Below, piece after piece: positions 45,691 through 53,895 of a stretch of DNA of 64,000 nt. Each line of letters starts with the position of its first letter. Within the stretch, counting starts at the first letter, position 1. Both the position numbers and the translations under genes were made by a program. Source of the DNA: JAFMKE01 sp047621945 (lineage in GTDB: Bacteria > Bacteroidota > Bacteroidia > Chitinophagales > UBA8649); NCBI GenBank assembly GCA_047621945.1, contig JBLHMK010000001.1, forward strand, positions 26,059-90,058, in the 5' to 3' direction. The notes beneath the pieces were generated by a model. The model ran no database searches. It saw only the letters and a list, made by a program, of their open reading frames with translations, and was not told the origin of the DNA.

Positions 45691-45713
45691 GTGATGTTAG
45701 GAAATCAGGGATT

Positions 45714-48593
45714 ATGAAGAATTTAGTTTTAGTTGTGTTAAGTGTTTTTGCTTTAAATATGGGTATGGCACAACAGGGGAAGTTAAGAGGTACAATTATT
45801 GACAAGGAAAATGCAGAAACGCTAATTGGAGTGAGTATAGTTTTGGAAGGAACAACCACAGGAACGATTACGGATCTTGATGGTAACTACAATTTAAACT
45901 TAGACCCAGGCACTTACACCGTATTATTTTCTTATATCTCTTATGCTACCCAGCGAGTAACTGATGTGCTTATAAAGCCAGGAGAAACAAAGCTAATTGA
46001 TATTCAACTAGGAACAGATGCAGAACAAATTGGTGAGGTGGTAGTTAAAGCTGAGCGAATTACAAACAGTGAAACTGCCCTATTGACTATCCAAAAGAAA
46101 TCTACGGCTGTTTTGGATGGAGTTTCTTCTCAAACTTTTAGTAAGACAGGGGATAATGATGCTGCTGCCGCTATAAAGCGAGTAACGGGAGTATCCGTTG
46201 AGGGAGGGAAGTATGTGTACGTGAGAGGATTAGGAGATAGGTATACTAAAACTCAACTTAATGGAGTAGATATACCTGGTTTAGATCCGGATAGAAATTC
46301 GGTTCAAATGGATATCTTCCCCGCGAATTTATTAGATAATATTTTAGTTTACAAAACATTTAATCCAGATTTACCCGGAGATTTTACTGGAGGATTGGTT
46401 GATGTAACTACTAAGAGTTTTCCTTCTACCTCAACCTTTGGGTTTTCGGCCAGTTTGGGTTACACTGCAGGAATGAATTTGAATAGTAACGCGCTTCGAT
46501 ATAAAGGTGGCGCAGGGACATTTTTCGGATTTGGAAATAAGTTTCGGGAGCTTCCTTTTCCGGAAAACACTAACATCCCTAATCGATTCGAATTCAATCC
46601 AACATTAACTGAGTTAACGGGTGGTTTTAATCGTCAATTAGCTCCAACTCAATTTACCAGCCCGTTGAATGGAAGCTTATCTATTTCAAGAGGAAATCAA
46701 GTAAACAAGGAGAAAGTAACTTTAGGGTTTAACTCTGCTTTTAATTATCGATACCAATTTAGAAACTATGATAATTTTGAGTTTGGAAGATCGATTAAAG
46801 ATCAATCTTCAGAAACTGAACTTTTACAAACACAATATGCTAGTGGGCAACGTTCTGAGCAGGAAGTTCAGTGGAGTGGAATGTTAGGTGGAGCATTGAA
46901 AACTAACAAGAGTAAATTTATTTTGAATTTACTTCATAGTCAAAATGCAGTAAGTCGATCAGCGCTATATGACCTTACCTATCCTTCTGGACAAAACACG
47001 GCTTTACCTAAAAAGCAATTCGTACTTGATTATTCTCAGCGATCAGTGTCCAATATGCTATTGGGAGGTAAACATAGTATCCGTCCTGATAAATGGGAAC
47101 TGGAGTGGAAGCTTTCACCCACTTTTTCAAAGATTACAGAACCTGATATTAGAAGCACAACCTATCTTATAGAAAATGATGAATTTATTATTGATAATGG
47201 TGACGGAGCGGTTCCTGAAAGATTTTATCGTTCATTAAACGAGATTAATATGGTGGCTCGTATGGATGTGACTCACGATTTCAAAGTATGGAAGAATTTA
47301 GATTCTAAGTTGAAATTTGGATTTGCAAGCACTTATAAAAATCGTGATTATCAAATCTTGAGATTTATATTTAATTCTACGCTAGATGCTGACCTTACTG
47401 GTAATGCAGATGAGTTGTTCTCGGATGAATTGTTGTGGACGCCATCGAATAGAACTGGAACCTATGTAAGAGCTGAAGAAAGCTTAAATGACAATCCAAA
47501 CATTTATACTGCAACTCAAAACGTAGCAGCGATTTATGTGATGAACGAATTACCGATTACTCCGGTATTCAAAGCTTCCTATGGATTGCGTTATGAGAGA
47601 ACGGATAACTGGATAACTGGATATGGAAGATTGTCAGGTGAACAAATCAATCGGGATATTGAAGGGGAGAAAGTATTGACAGAAAACGATTTCTTACCCG
47701 CTTTAAATTTAATTTATAATGTAACTAAAGATATGAACTTAAGAATGTCTTATAGTAGAACATTAGCAAGACCTTCTTTCAAGGAAAAATCATTCGTAAG
47801 TATTCTGGATCCTTTATCTGGAATCAGATTTATTGGTAACATTGATTTGGAGAAAACGAACATTGAGAATGTAGACCTTCGTTGGGAGAATTTCTTTAAA
47901 CGTGGTCAAATGATATCGGTGAGTTCATTCTATAAGCACTTTAAAAATCCTATTGAGATTGCCGGATTTGAACTTGAACAAGATGATATCACTCCACGTA
48001 ATGCTGGTACAGCTCATTTAATAGGAGCCGAGTTTGAGTTCAGGAAAGATTTTGGGTGGATTAGCTCTAAAATGGCTGACTTATCTATAGGTGCAAATGT
48101 AACTTATGTAAAATCCTTGATTGATATGAGAAAAATTACGGTAGGGGCTGGAGCTGATGGAGTTTTTGGAACCGATGACGATCGTACTGAATTCGAATCT
48201 AGAAGTGATAACTTAAGAGATGGAGAAACATTAGGTAATTTCCGTAGTATGTTTGGTCAGTCGCCGTTTATAGTAAATGCCAATATCACTTATTCAAATG
48301 ATACGGTTGGATTTGAAGCGAACTTATCGTATAACATACAAGGGAAAAGATTGGCTGTTGTTGGAGTTGGCGTGCGACCAGATGTATACGACCAATCTTT
48401 TCATAGTTTGAATCTTAAGCTTTCCCAGCGGTTTGGAAAAGAAGACAGATGGAAAGCGAGCATCACCGCTCAAAACCTAATAGGTGATTTAAGAGAGAAG
48501 TTTTATGAGTCTTATGAAGCAGAAGCTCAAGTGTTTGAGCGCTTCGATCCAGGAAGAAGCTTTTCAGTGGGAATTTCCTACCTCATTAAATAA
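45714..48593 (+). CDS. TonB-dependent receptor with carboxypeptidase-like N-terminal domain
   Basis: About 959 residues from the ATG at 45714 (MKNLVLVVLSVFALNMGMAQQ gives a signal peptide; the longer start at 45660 lies in the hairpin). Residues about 22-105 form a carboxypeptidase-regulatory-like Ig fold (GTIIDKENAETLIGVSIV). The plug follows with VLDGVSSQTFSKTGDNDAA and GGKYVYVRGLGDRY, then a 22-strand barrel with terminal aromatic FSVGISYLIK. It should import a bound nutrient with energy from TonB. The SusD gene that usually sits next to SusC-type receptors is absent. Confidence 0.94.
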   Translation: MKNLVLVVLSVFALNMGMAQQGKLRGTIIDKENAETLIGVSIVLEGTTTGTITDLDGNYNLNLDPGTYTVLFSYISYATQRVTDVLIKPGETKLIDIQLGTDAEQIGEVVVKAERITNSETALLTIQKKSTAVLDGVSSQTFSKTGDNDAAAAIKRVTGVSVEGGKYVYVRGLGDRYTKTQLNGVDIPGLDPDRNSVQMDIFPANLLDNILVYKTFNPDLPGDFTGGLVDVTTKSFPSTSTFGFSASLGYTAGMNLNSNALRYKGGAGTFFGFGNKFRELPFPENTNIPNRFEFNPTLTELTGGFNRQLAPTQFTSPLNGSLSISRGNQVNKEKVTLGFNSAFNYRYQFRNYDNFEFGRSIKDQSSETELLQTQYASGQRSEQEVQWSGMLGGALKTNKSKFILNLLHSQNAVSRSALYDLTYPSGQNTALPKKQFVLDYSQRSVSNMLLGGKHSIRPDKWELEWKLSPTFSKITEPDIRSTTYLIENDEFIIDNGDGAVPERFYRSLNEINMVARMDVTHDFKVWKNLDSKLKFGFASTYKNRDYQILRFIFNSTLDADLTGNADELFSDELLWTPSNRTGTYVRAEESLNDNPNIYTATQNVAAIYVMNELPITPVFKASYGLRYERTDNWITGYGRLSGEQINRDIEGEKVLTENDFLPALNLIYNVTKDMNLRMSYSRTLARPSFKEKSFVSILDPLSGIRFIGNIDLEKTNIENVDLRWENFFKRGQMISVSSFYKHFKNPIEIAGFELEQDDITPRNAGTAHLIGAEFEFRKDFGWISSKMADLSIGANVTYVKSLIDMRKITVGAGADGVFGTDDDRTEFESRSDNLRDGETLGNFRSMFGQSPFIVNANITYSNDTVGFEANLSYNIQGKRLAVVGVGVRPDVYDQSFHSLNLKLSQRFGKEDRWKASITAQNLIGDLREKFYESYEAEAQVFERFDPGRSFSVGISYLIK

Positions 48594-48600
48594 GAAACAA

Positions 48601-48634
48601 AAAAAATCCGAACCTTTAAAGGTTCGGATTTTTT
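48601..48634. terminator. bidirectional terminator between the TonB receptor and ferritin genes
   Basis: Perfect 34-bp palindrome, AAAAAATCCGAACCTTT followed directly by its complement, ending in T run on both strands' 3' sides. It serves both convergent genes. Confidence 0.95.
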
Positions 48635-48635
48635 A

Positions 48636-49160
48636 TTATGCTGCACTATCAGCAGGAGGCTCGGGGCTTGGTTTAGCCAAGCTACCTAATTCTTTATCGA
48701 TGTAGTACAAACTTTGTGCACCTGTACCGATAAGCTTAATTTTATCTAAAACTTTCTGAAACAAAGTTTCTTCTTCCCGTTGTTCTTGAACGAAAAAACG
48801 CAACATTTCAATCGTTACGTGGTCATCTTCTGCTTTAGCCAATTCTACTAATTTAAAAATGGCTTGCGTAACCTCTTTCTCTGTACTGTAAGCCGTTTCA
48901 CAAATCTCTTTAACCTCATTGAATTTGTGATTAGGTTGTTTCACTGGGGGCACTAATGCGTGTCCGCCTACCTCATTGATGTATTGAAACAATTTGATGA
49001 AATGCAAATTTTCCTCATGCGCGTGACCATAGAAAAAACTTGCAGCTCCATCCATACCCCTTGTTTCGCACCAGCTAGCCATGGCTAGATATTGCAAGGA
49101 AGCTTCTAGTTCATATAGAAGGTGATCATTTAAAGCTTTTTCTATTTTTTTTGAAATCAT
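48636..49160 (-). CDS. non-heme ferritin
   Basis: A 174-residue four-helix ferritin subunit that stores iron as a 24-mer shell. Ferroxidase residues are visible: Glu17 (LYELEASLQYL), Tyr24, Glu50 and His53 (AHEENLHFIKL), and a later Glu/Gln set in AEDDHVTIEM and QEQREEE. Length is right. The Pro- and Ala-rich tail (KPSPEPPADSAA) extends a few residues beyond the usual end. Convergent with the TonB receptor gene; it has its own promoter near 49170-49300. Confidence 0.95.
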   Translation of the reverse strand: MISKKIEKALNDHLLYELEASLQYLAMASWCETRGMDGAASFFYGHAHEENLHFIKLFQYINEVGGHALVPPVKQPNHKFNEVKEICETAYSTEKEVTQAIFKLVELAKAEDDHVTIEMLRFFVQEQREEETLFQKVLDKIKLIGTGAQSLYYIDKELGSLAKPSPEPPADSAA

Positions 49161-49259
49161 AATAGTCTATTTTTTTAATCTTAACGCAAGAATAAACACA
49201 AAAGTTGGTATTTTGAAATTTTAATTTTGAAGATATAGATAGCTCAGTATAGATCTTAT

Positions 49260-49291
49260 AAAAAAAGGCCTCCAAAATTGAAGCCTTTTTT
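49260..49291 (-). terminator. intrinsic terminator of the LysM remnant
   Basis: AAAAAAGGC (49261-49269) and GCCTTTTTT (49283-49291) pair around a loop with a further TC/GA pair; on the reverse strand the stem is followed by T. It lies 19 bases past the stop codon at 49310. Confidence 0.8.
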
Positions 49292-49309
49292 ATAAAGTTC
49301 AATGTATTC

Positions 49310-49758
49310 TTAACTTAAAGCTGCAATTACCAATACTTGACCCGGATAGATGTGATCTGGATCTTCTAACATTCGCTTAGTGGCTTCAAAAATTAGCTTA
49401 TACTTGCTTGAATCGCCATATACTTTCTTAGAAAATTTTGATAAGTAATCTCCTGATACTAAAGTATAAAACTGAGTTTCTGGAGCTTCAACTACTTCTT
49501 CAACTTCAACTCTATCATCTACAGAGTTAATTCCTCGGATGTTTCCTGCTGCCATAACGATACGGTTATTTTCTTGCAAAGTATCTACTTTACCTTCAAG
49601 AATAACAATACTTCCATTTAAAGTAGCTTCTACACTATCTGAACTTTAATATGATTCAACATTGCGTTATTTTTGTCTTTGTCTGAAGCTAGATCTGCTT
49701 CTTCTATTCTGCCGAACAATTTCGCTCCAGCATCCTTTTCGAAAGAAAATAATCCTAA
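49310..49758 (-). pseudogene. BON-LysM protein gene (YgaU/Kbp-like) with frameshift and lost start
   Basis: Read in reverse, the frame from 49758 encodes LGLFSFEKDAGAKLFGRIEE, the usual start of these proteins but with Leu codon TTA instead of Met and no start codon upstream before a stop. After HIKVQ (near 49640) the frame hits TAG, while the shifted frame continues as DSVEATLNGSIVILEGK and the BON segment, into an intact LysM domain (FYTLVSGDYLSKFSK, YGDSSKY, IYPGQVLVIAALS). A single missing base (near 49640) and a lost ATG are both needed. YgaU-like proteins bind peptidoglycan or potassium; this copy looks dead unless the sequence is wrong. Confidence 0.8.
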
Positions 49759-49803
49759 GTGTTTTTAAGTTTCAATTTTAATAAATATGCTGAAAATGAC
49801 TTC

Positions 49804-50754
49804 CTATTTCAAGCCAATTTCTCTTAATCGTTGATCCAAGTACTCTCCAGAAGTAATAGGTTTGTAGTTTAATGGATTGTCCGTTGTGATACAACTTTCA
49901 AGACAAGTCAAATTCATGTTACTTCTTGGGTGTAAGAAGAATGGAATAGAATACCTTGAGGTATGCCACATTTCTCTTGGTGGGTTAACTACTCGATGCG
50001 TGGTTGAACGTAAAACATTATTAGTTAAACGTTGTAACATATCACCTACATTGATTACTAGATGTCCTTCTGGAGCATTTACAGAAACCCAGTTTCCGTC
50101 TTTATCTTTCACCTGAAGCCCTTCAGCTGAAGCACCTGCAAGCAAAGTAATCAAATTAATATCTTCATGCTGCTCTGCACGAATAGAAGACTTGGGTTCA
50201 CCTTGAATAGGTGGGTAATGGATAGCTCTTAATATGCTATTTCCATTATGTATTTTGGCTTCGAAATAATACTCGTCTAGATTTAAATATAAGGCGATAG
50301 CTCTTAACAAAAGGGCACCAGACTTTTCAAATGAAGTATATAACTTACGACCAATTTCTTCGAAATCAGGCAACAAATCTACTACGATATTCGAGGGATA
50401 TTCTTTTGAAATTTTATCGCCATCAGTTACTTCTTGGCCCATTTGCCAAAATTCTTTTAAATCAGGAGCATCAAAACCTTTCGCGTGCTCTCTACCGAAG
50501 CTAGTGTAGCCCCTTTGTCCAGCGTTTGCTATATCTTCATACTTCAACTTAGTTGTAGTGTCAAATTCAAAGAAACGTTTCACTTGCGTATAGAATGCAT
50601 TAATATATTCATCTGGAACACCGTGATTCTTTACGGTGACAAATCCAACATCTTTCCATGCCTTTCCTAACTCTGCAATAAATTCTTGACGTTGAGCGTC
50701 ATTACCCGTCGCGAATTTTGATAAATCAACTGCAGGAATACTTGTTACAGCCAT
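49804..50754 (-). CDS. isopenicillin-N-synthase-family 2-oxoglutarate/Fe(II) oxygenase
   Basis: A 316-residue oxygenase with double-stranded beta-helix. The iron facial triad is His196, Asp198 (QHEDINLITLL) and His253 (RSTTHRVVNP); Arg267 with SxR/RYS holds 2-oxoglutarate. N-terminal domain opens IPAVDLSKF as in the family. Substrate is unknown: plant-like and bacterial members act on many small molecules. It has no close functional neighbour, lying between the LysM remnant and a glycosyltransferase, with only 35 bp upstream to the next reverse gene. Confidence 0.9.
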   Translation of the reverse strand: MAVTSIPAVDLSKFATGNDAQRQEFIAELGKAWKDVGFVTVKNHGVPDEYINAFYTQVKRFFEFDTTTKLKYEDIANAGQRGYTSFGREHAKGFDAPDLKEFWQMGQEVTDGDKISKEYPSNIVVDLLPDFEEIGRKLYTSFEKSGALLLRAIALYLNLDEYYFEAKIHNGNSILRAIHYPPIQGEPKSSIRAEQHEDINLITLLAGASAEGLQVKDKDGNWVSVNAPEGHLVINVGDMLQRLTNNVLRSTTHRVVNPPREMWHTSRYSIPFFLHPRSNMNLTCLESCITTDNPLNYKPITSGEYLDQRLREIGLK

Positions 50755-50789
50755 AAATAGTAAGTTTAATTGAATACAAAATTAAGCAA

Positions 50790-52352
50790 TTAATATGAAT
50801 CCTTATGAATTTGCTTTATTTCAATGAATTTTAGAGGGGTCTCTTTATCGTATATATATAACTGCCCATGCAAAATGTTTCTTTTTTGAAGGAATGCGAT
50901 GGCCTCACTTTCATCCTTAATTTTAAGTACATTCCGTTGGGCGTAAAAAATTATTTGCGGATCAACGCTTAACTCTCCCTGTACAAAAACCACATTATCA
51001 GGAGGTGTTTGTTCTTTGATGCTAGTTCCTAGAATTTGGCTTTGTGCATATATATCCCCTCTTAGAGACTCTTCTCCTGGTGGGTTAATATAGTAATAGG
51101 AAGCTAGGGAGGCTATGACGACAAATACAATACCCAAACGCAGCTGAGTCATAGATAAGGTTTGCGATTTCTTAAGCTTATCAAAAAGAATCCCAATCAA
51201 CACACTTAAAAAAAGTGAACCGTATAGACTTACAAAGTCGTGGCCTGAATAATTCAATAGAAAGATATGTAAGAGTATTACTGGTAATGTCGATAGCCAA
51301 AGAAACCGGTATCCATTTTTGGTGAAAACTATTCTCAATTTAGCTTTGCTAATAGTCAAATAAACGAAACTCCCAAGCAAAAGGAATAGCGGTAAATAAC
51401 TAGTAACATATCCTTTGAGCATGCTAAGAACTAGAAAAGCAATCTGTTTAATTTGACTACCAAAATTTGAAGTTTCAGATAAACTCCCTCTTTCAGTCAT
51501 ACGATTTAACATTTGATCTAAATAGGCTTCAAAACCTGCAATCTGGCTGTACTGAAAAACGAATAAGGCAACAGCCGCAATACTTACGAAGAGTGTAATT
51601 AGGTTAATTGGGATGTACACTTTAGTTTTTCTTAGTTTAATAAAGGAATACAAAAACACACTAAATGCAAAAAATAAGCCTAGCCATGAAGTATAAATCA
51701 TTAAAAACAAAAAGATTGCATAATGAACGAGGTATTTTGGCGAAAAGAAACGCTTACGCATTAAGAGTTTCAATATGGTGTAAACATTTAGAATGAAAAA
51801 GAGGTGAACCAGCATGTCACTCATGTAGGTATTGCATTGAAACCATAAGACTCCTTGGCTAAATAAATACACTGATACCCCTACAATGCCTGACCAGTAT
51901 GTTCTGGCAAAAGGTTTTTGTTGCCCAAGCAGGCAAACAATCAAATAAATAAAAAGGGCACAGATTAAATTGATGACTAAATGAAATATCTGTAAAGCCA
52001 AAACCGTGGGCTTTACATGTAATATTTTAAAAAAAATATGTGGCAAGATGAAAGCAAAGGGCGGATGAGATACATAATAGTAATTCCCTGCTTCATCTAG
52101 CATTTCACCTGTAGTGCTTGCCCAGTTATTCAAGTGTTTGTTGGCTGCGCCTGGATAGCTCATAACAGGGCTGAAGCCATATTTCATAGCTCCTTCGGTA
52201 GACCAAATGTCTAAAACCCTAAGCGAAACCGCACTGACGAATTCATGATGCTTAGATAATGGTCGATTTATATTAGGTAAACGAACCAATACAGAAAGCA
52301 TGAATATGCCTATGATTATGAGAAAGGGGAAAATGGAAATTGTTCTTTTCAA
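50790..52352 (-). CDS. integral-membrane GT-C glycosyltransferase-like protein
   Basis: A 520-residue multi-pass membrane protein with about 11-12 hydrophobic helices. The first loop after TM1 (VRLPNINRPLSKHHEFVSA) has the polar/acidic motif position typical of GT-C enzymes such as GT39/ArnT, and a periplasmic C-terminal domain of about 100 residues follows the last helix. It should transfer a sugar from a lipid-linked donor. No clear family motif beyond the GT-C layout was recognised, so substrate is open. Single gene, 35 bp from the oxygenase gene. Confidence 0.75.
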   Translation of the reverse strand: MKRTISIFPFLIIIGIFMLSVLVRLPNINRPLSKHHEFVSAVSLRVLDIWSTEGAMKYGFSPVMSYPGAANKHLNNWASTTGEMLDEAGNYYYVSHPPFAFILPHIFFKILHVKPTVLALQIFHLVINLICALFIYLIVCLLGQQKPFARTYWSGIVGVSVYLFSQGVLWFQCNTYMSDMLVHLFFILNVYTILKLLMRKRFFSPKYLVHYAIFLFLMIYTSWLGLFFAFSVFLYSFIKLRKTKVYIPINLITLFVSIAAVALFVFQYSQIAGFEAYLDQMLNRMTERGSLSETSNFGSQIKQIAFLVLSMLKGYVTSYLPLFLLLGSFVYLTISKAKLRIVFTKNGYRFLWLSTLPVILLHIFLLNYSGHDFVSLYGSLFLSVLIGILFDKLKKSQTLSMTQLRLGIVFVVIASLASYYYINPPGEESLRGDIYAQSQILGTSIKEQTPPDNVVFVQGELSVDPQIIFYAQRNVLKIKDESEAIAFLQKRNILHGQLYIYDKETPLKFIEIKQIHKDSY

Positions 52353-52445
52353 TGCTTTGCTTTTCCTTTCGTCAAAATTAGCATTAACTGACTAATTAAT
52401 TGATTTTATTGGGGAAAACTGCGACCTTTGCACAAAACGAAACGC

Positions 52446-53030
52446 ATGTTAGCTGGTTTAAAACTTCCTAGTGACCCTAGATGGGTGAATTTGGCAGAAA
52501 AGAATATTGAAGAAATACTTACGGATCACGCCTATTGCGAGCAAAAGGCGGCAACAAATTGTATCACCATCATTCAAATGTTTCCTGAATATGAGGATGT
52601 GGTGGAAGCTTTAATGCCAATTGTTACAGAAGAATGGGGGCATTTTAGAATGGTTGTTGATCAGCTCAAAAAAAGGGAAATGTCCTTGGGTCGACAACGA
52701 AGAGATGAATATGTTAATCAGTTACAATCTAATATTATTCAAGGTGGATCAAGAGAACACCAATTAGTTGAACGTTTGTTAGTTGCTGCTTTGATTGAAG
52801 CAAGAAGCTGTGAGCGCTTTCGATTACTTTCTTTGGATATAAATGACGATGAACTAAAAGAATTCTATCGGAAGCTGATGATTAGTGAAGCCGGGCATTT
52901 TAGATTGTTTTTGGACTTGGCTACAGCAATCTTACCGAAAGAACAAGTGATGGCTCGTTGGGAAGAATACTTGAACGCTGAAGCTCAAATTATAGCCAAT
53001 TTGGAATTGAGGGGAGATCGGGTTCATTAA
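52446..53030 (+). CDS. miaE: tRNA-(ms2io6A)-hydroxylase, MiaE
   Basis: About 194 residues from the ATG at 52446 (MLAGLKLPSDPRWVN); the frame opens with TTG at 52428. A carboxylate-bridged di-iron protein that hydroxylates the isopentenyl group of ms2i6A37 in tRNA. Di-iron ligands are in HAYCEQKAA, the E-x2-H of EEWGHFRMV and the EARSCERFRL/EAGHFRLFLD helices. N-terminal LKLPSDPRWVNLAEKNI is the family opening. It ends 3 bases before the MtfA-like gene (gap GA-A), so the two are linked. Confidence 0.93.
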   Translation: MLAGLKLPSDPRWVNLAEKNIEEILTDHAYCEQKAATNCITIIQMFPEYEDVVEALMPIVTEEWGHFRMVVDQLKKREMSLGRQRRDEYVNQLQSNIIQGGSREHQLVERLLVAALIEARSCERFRLLSLDINDDELKEFYRKLMISEAGHFRLFLDLATAILPKEQVMARWEEYLNAEAQIIANLELRGDRVH

Positions 53031-53033
53031 AAG

Positions 53034-53888
53034 ATGGAAGAATTTATTCAGCTTATTCTTGATGACATTCAAACCACTACTCTTCAAGCGTACATCCCTC
53101 CATTTGTTTTATTTGTTATTTTAGCTCTTTTTGCCTGGCTTATAAACTCCCTTTTTGATACAAACTTGAATGAGAGACTCGCTTGGTTTACTTCTCAATT
53201 TAGTAGTCGAAATGTCGACCCTCAAGTTCAGAAATTACTAGAAAAAAACTTTCCGTATTATAGCTCTTTAGATGAAAAGGCAAAGAATAAGTTTTTAAAG
53301 AGACTTGCCATATTCATGGGGATGAAAACTTTCGTTCCGAGGGCTATGGACTTGAATGAAAGTATTAATCTTTTGATAGGCGCAACAGCGGTTCAATTGA
53401 CTTTTGGTTTAAACAACTTTGCTTTTTTCTCTTTCGAAAAAATCCTAATCTATCCTTCAAGTTATTATAGTTCTATTCGAGATACGTATCATAAGGGGGA
53501 GGTAAATGCGAGATTAAGAATAATTGTTCTGTCTGCCAAGCATTTTCTAGAAGGGGTCCAAGATGAAAAAGATGGACTTAATTTAGGCTTGCATGAAATG
53601 TCTCATGCTATGCAAGTTCACGCAATCTCTAGCCTTGATAAACGATTTATCAACAGGTTTAGCAAATGGCAAGCAATTGCAGAAAAAGAAATAATGCTAA
53701 TCAAGCAAGGAAATAATCATTTCTTGAGGGAATATGCCGCTACCAATGCAGAGGAAATGTTTGCGGTTTGTGTAGAGAATTTCTTTGAGCGACCACAAGA
53801 ATTCAAGCTCGCTTTACCAGACTTATATGGACCTATGAAAGGGCTCTTGAATCAGGATCCACTTCGGGTGAATAACCCTGTTCTGTAA
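53034..53888 (+). CDS. MtfA-like zinc peptidase (M90 family), membrane-anchored
   Basis: A 284-residue zinc metallopeptidase-like protein. An N-terminal hydrophobic helix covers about 22-38 and anchors it. The active site HEMSH has His187, Glu188 and His191, with a Glu ligand in TNAEEMFAV near 240. FLKRLAIFMGMKTFVPR and the YPSSYYSSI loop are as in MtfA. MtfA of E. coli binds the glucose regulator Mlc; no such partner is implied here. It follows miaE by three bases. Confidence 0.9.
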   Translation: MEEFIQLILDDIQTTTLQAYIPPFVLFVILALFAWLINSLFDTNLNERLAWFTSQFSSRNVDPQVQKLLEKNFPYYSSLDEKAKNKFLKRLAIFMGMKTFVPRAMDLNESINLLIGATAVQLTFGLNNFAFFSFEKILIYPSSYYSSIRDTYHKGEVNARLRIIVLSAKHFLEGVQDEKDGLNLGLHEMSHAMQVHAISSLDKRFINRFSKWQAIAEKEIMLIKQGNNHFLREYAATNAEEMFAVCVENFFERPQEFKLALPDLYGPMKGLLNQDPLRVNNPVL

Positions 53889-53895
53889 ATCAAGT

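Noticed and set aside
45660..45713. TonB receptor start at 45660
   Set aside because: That start lies in the terminator hairpin and adds a polar leader before a proper signal peptide at 45714.
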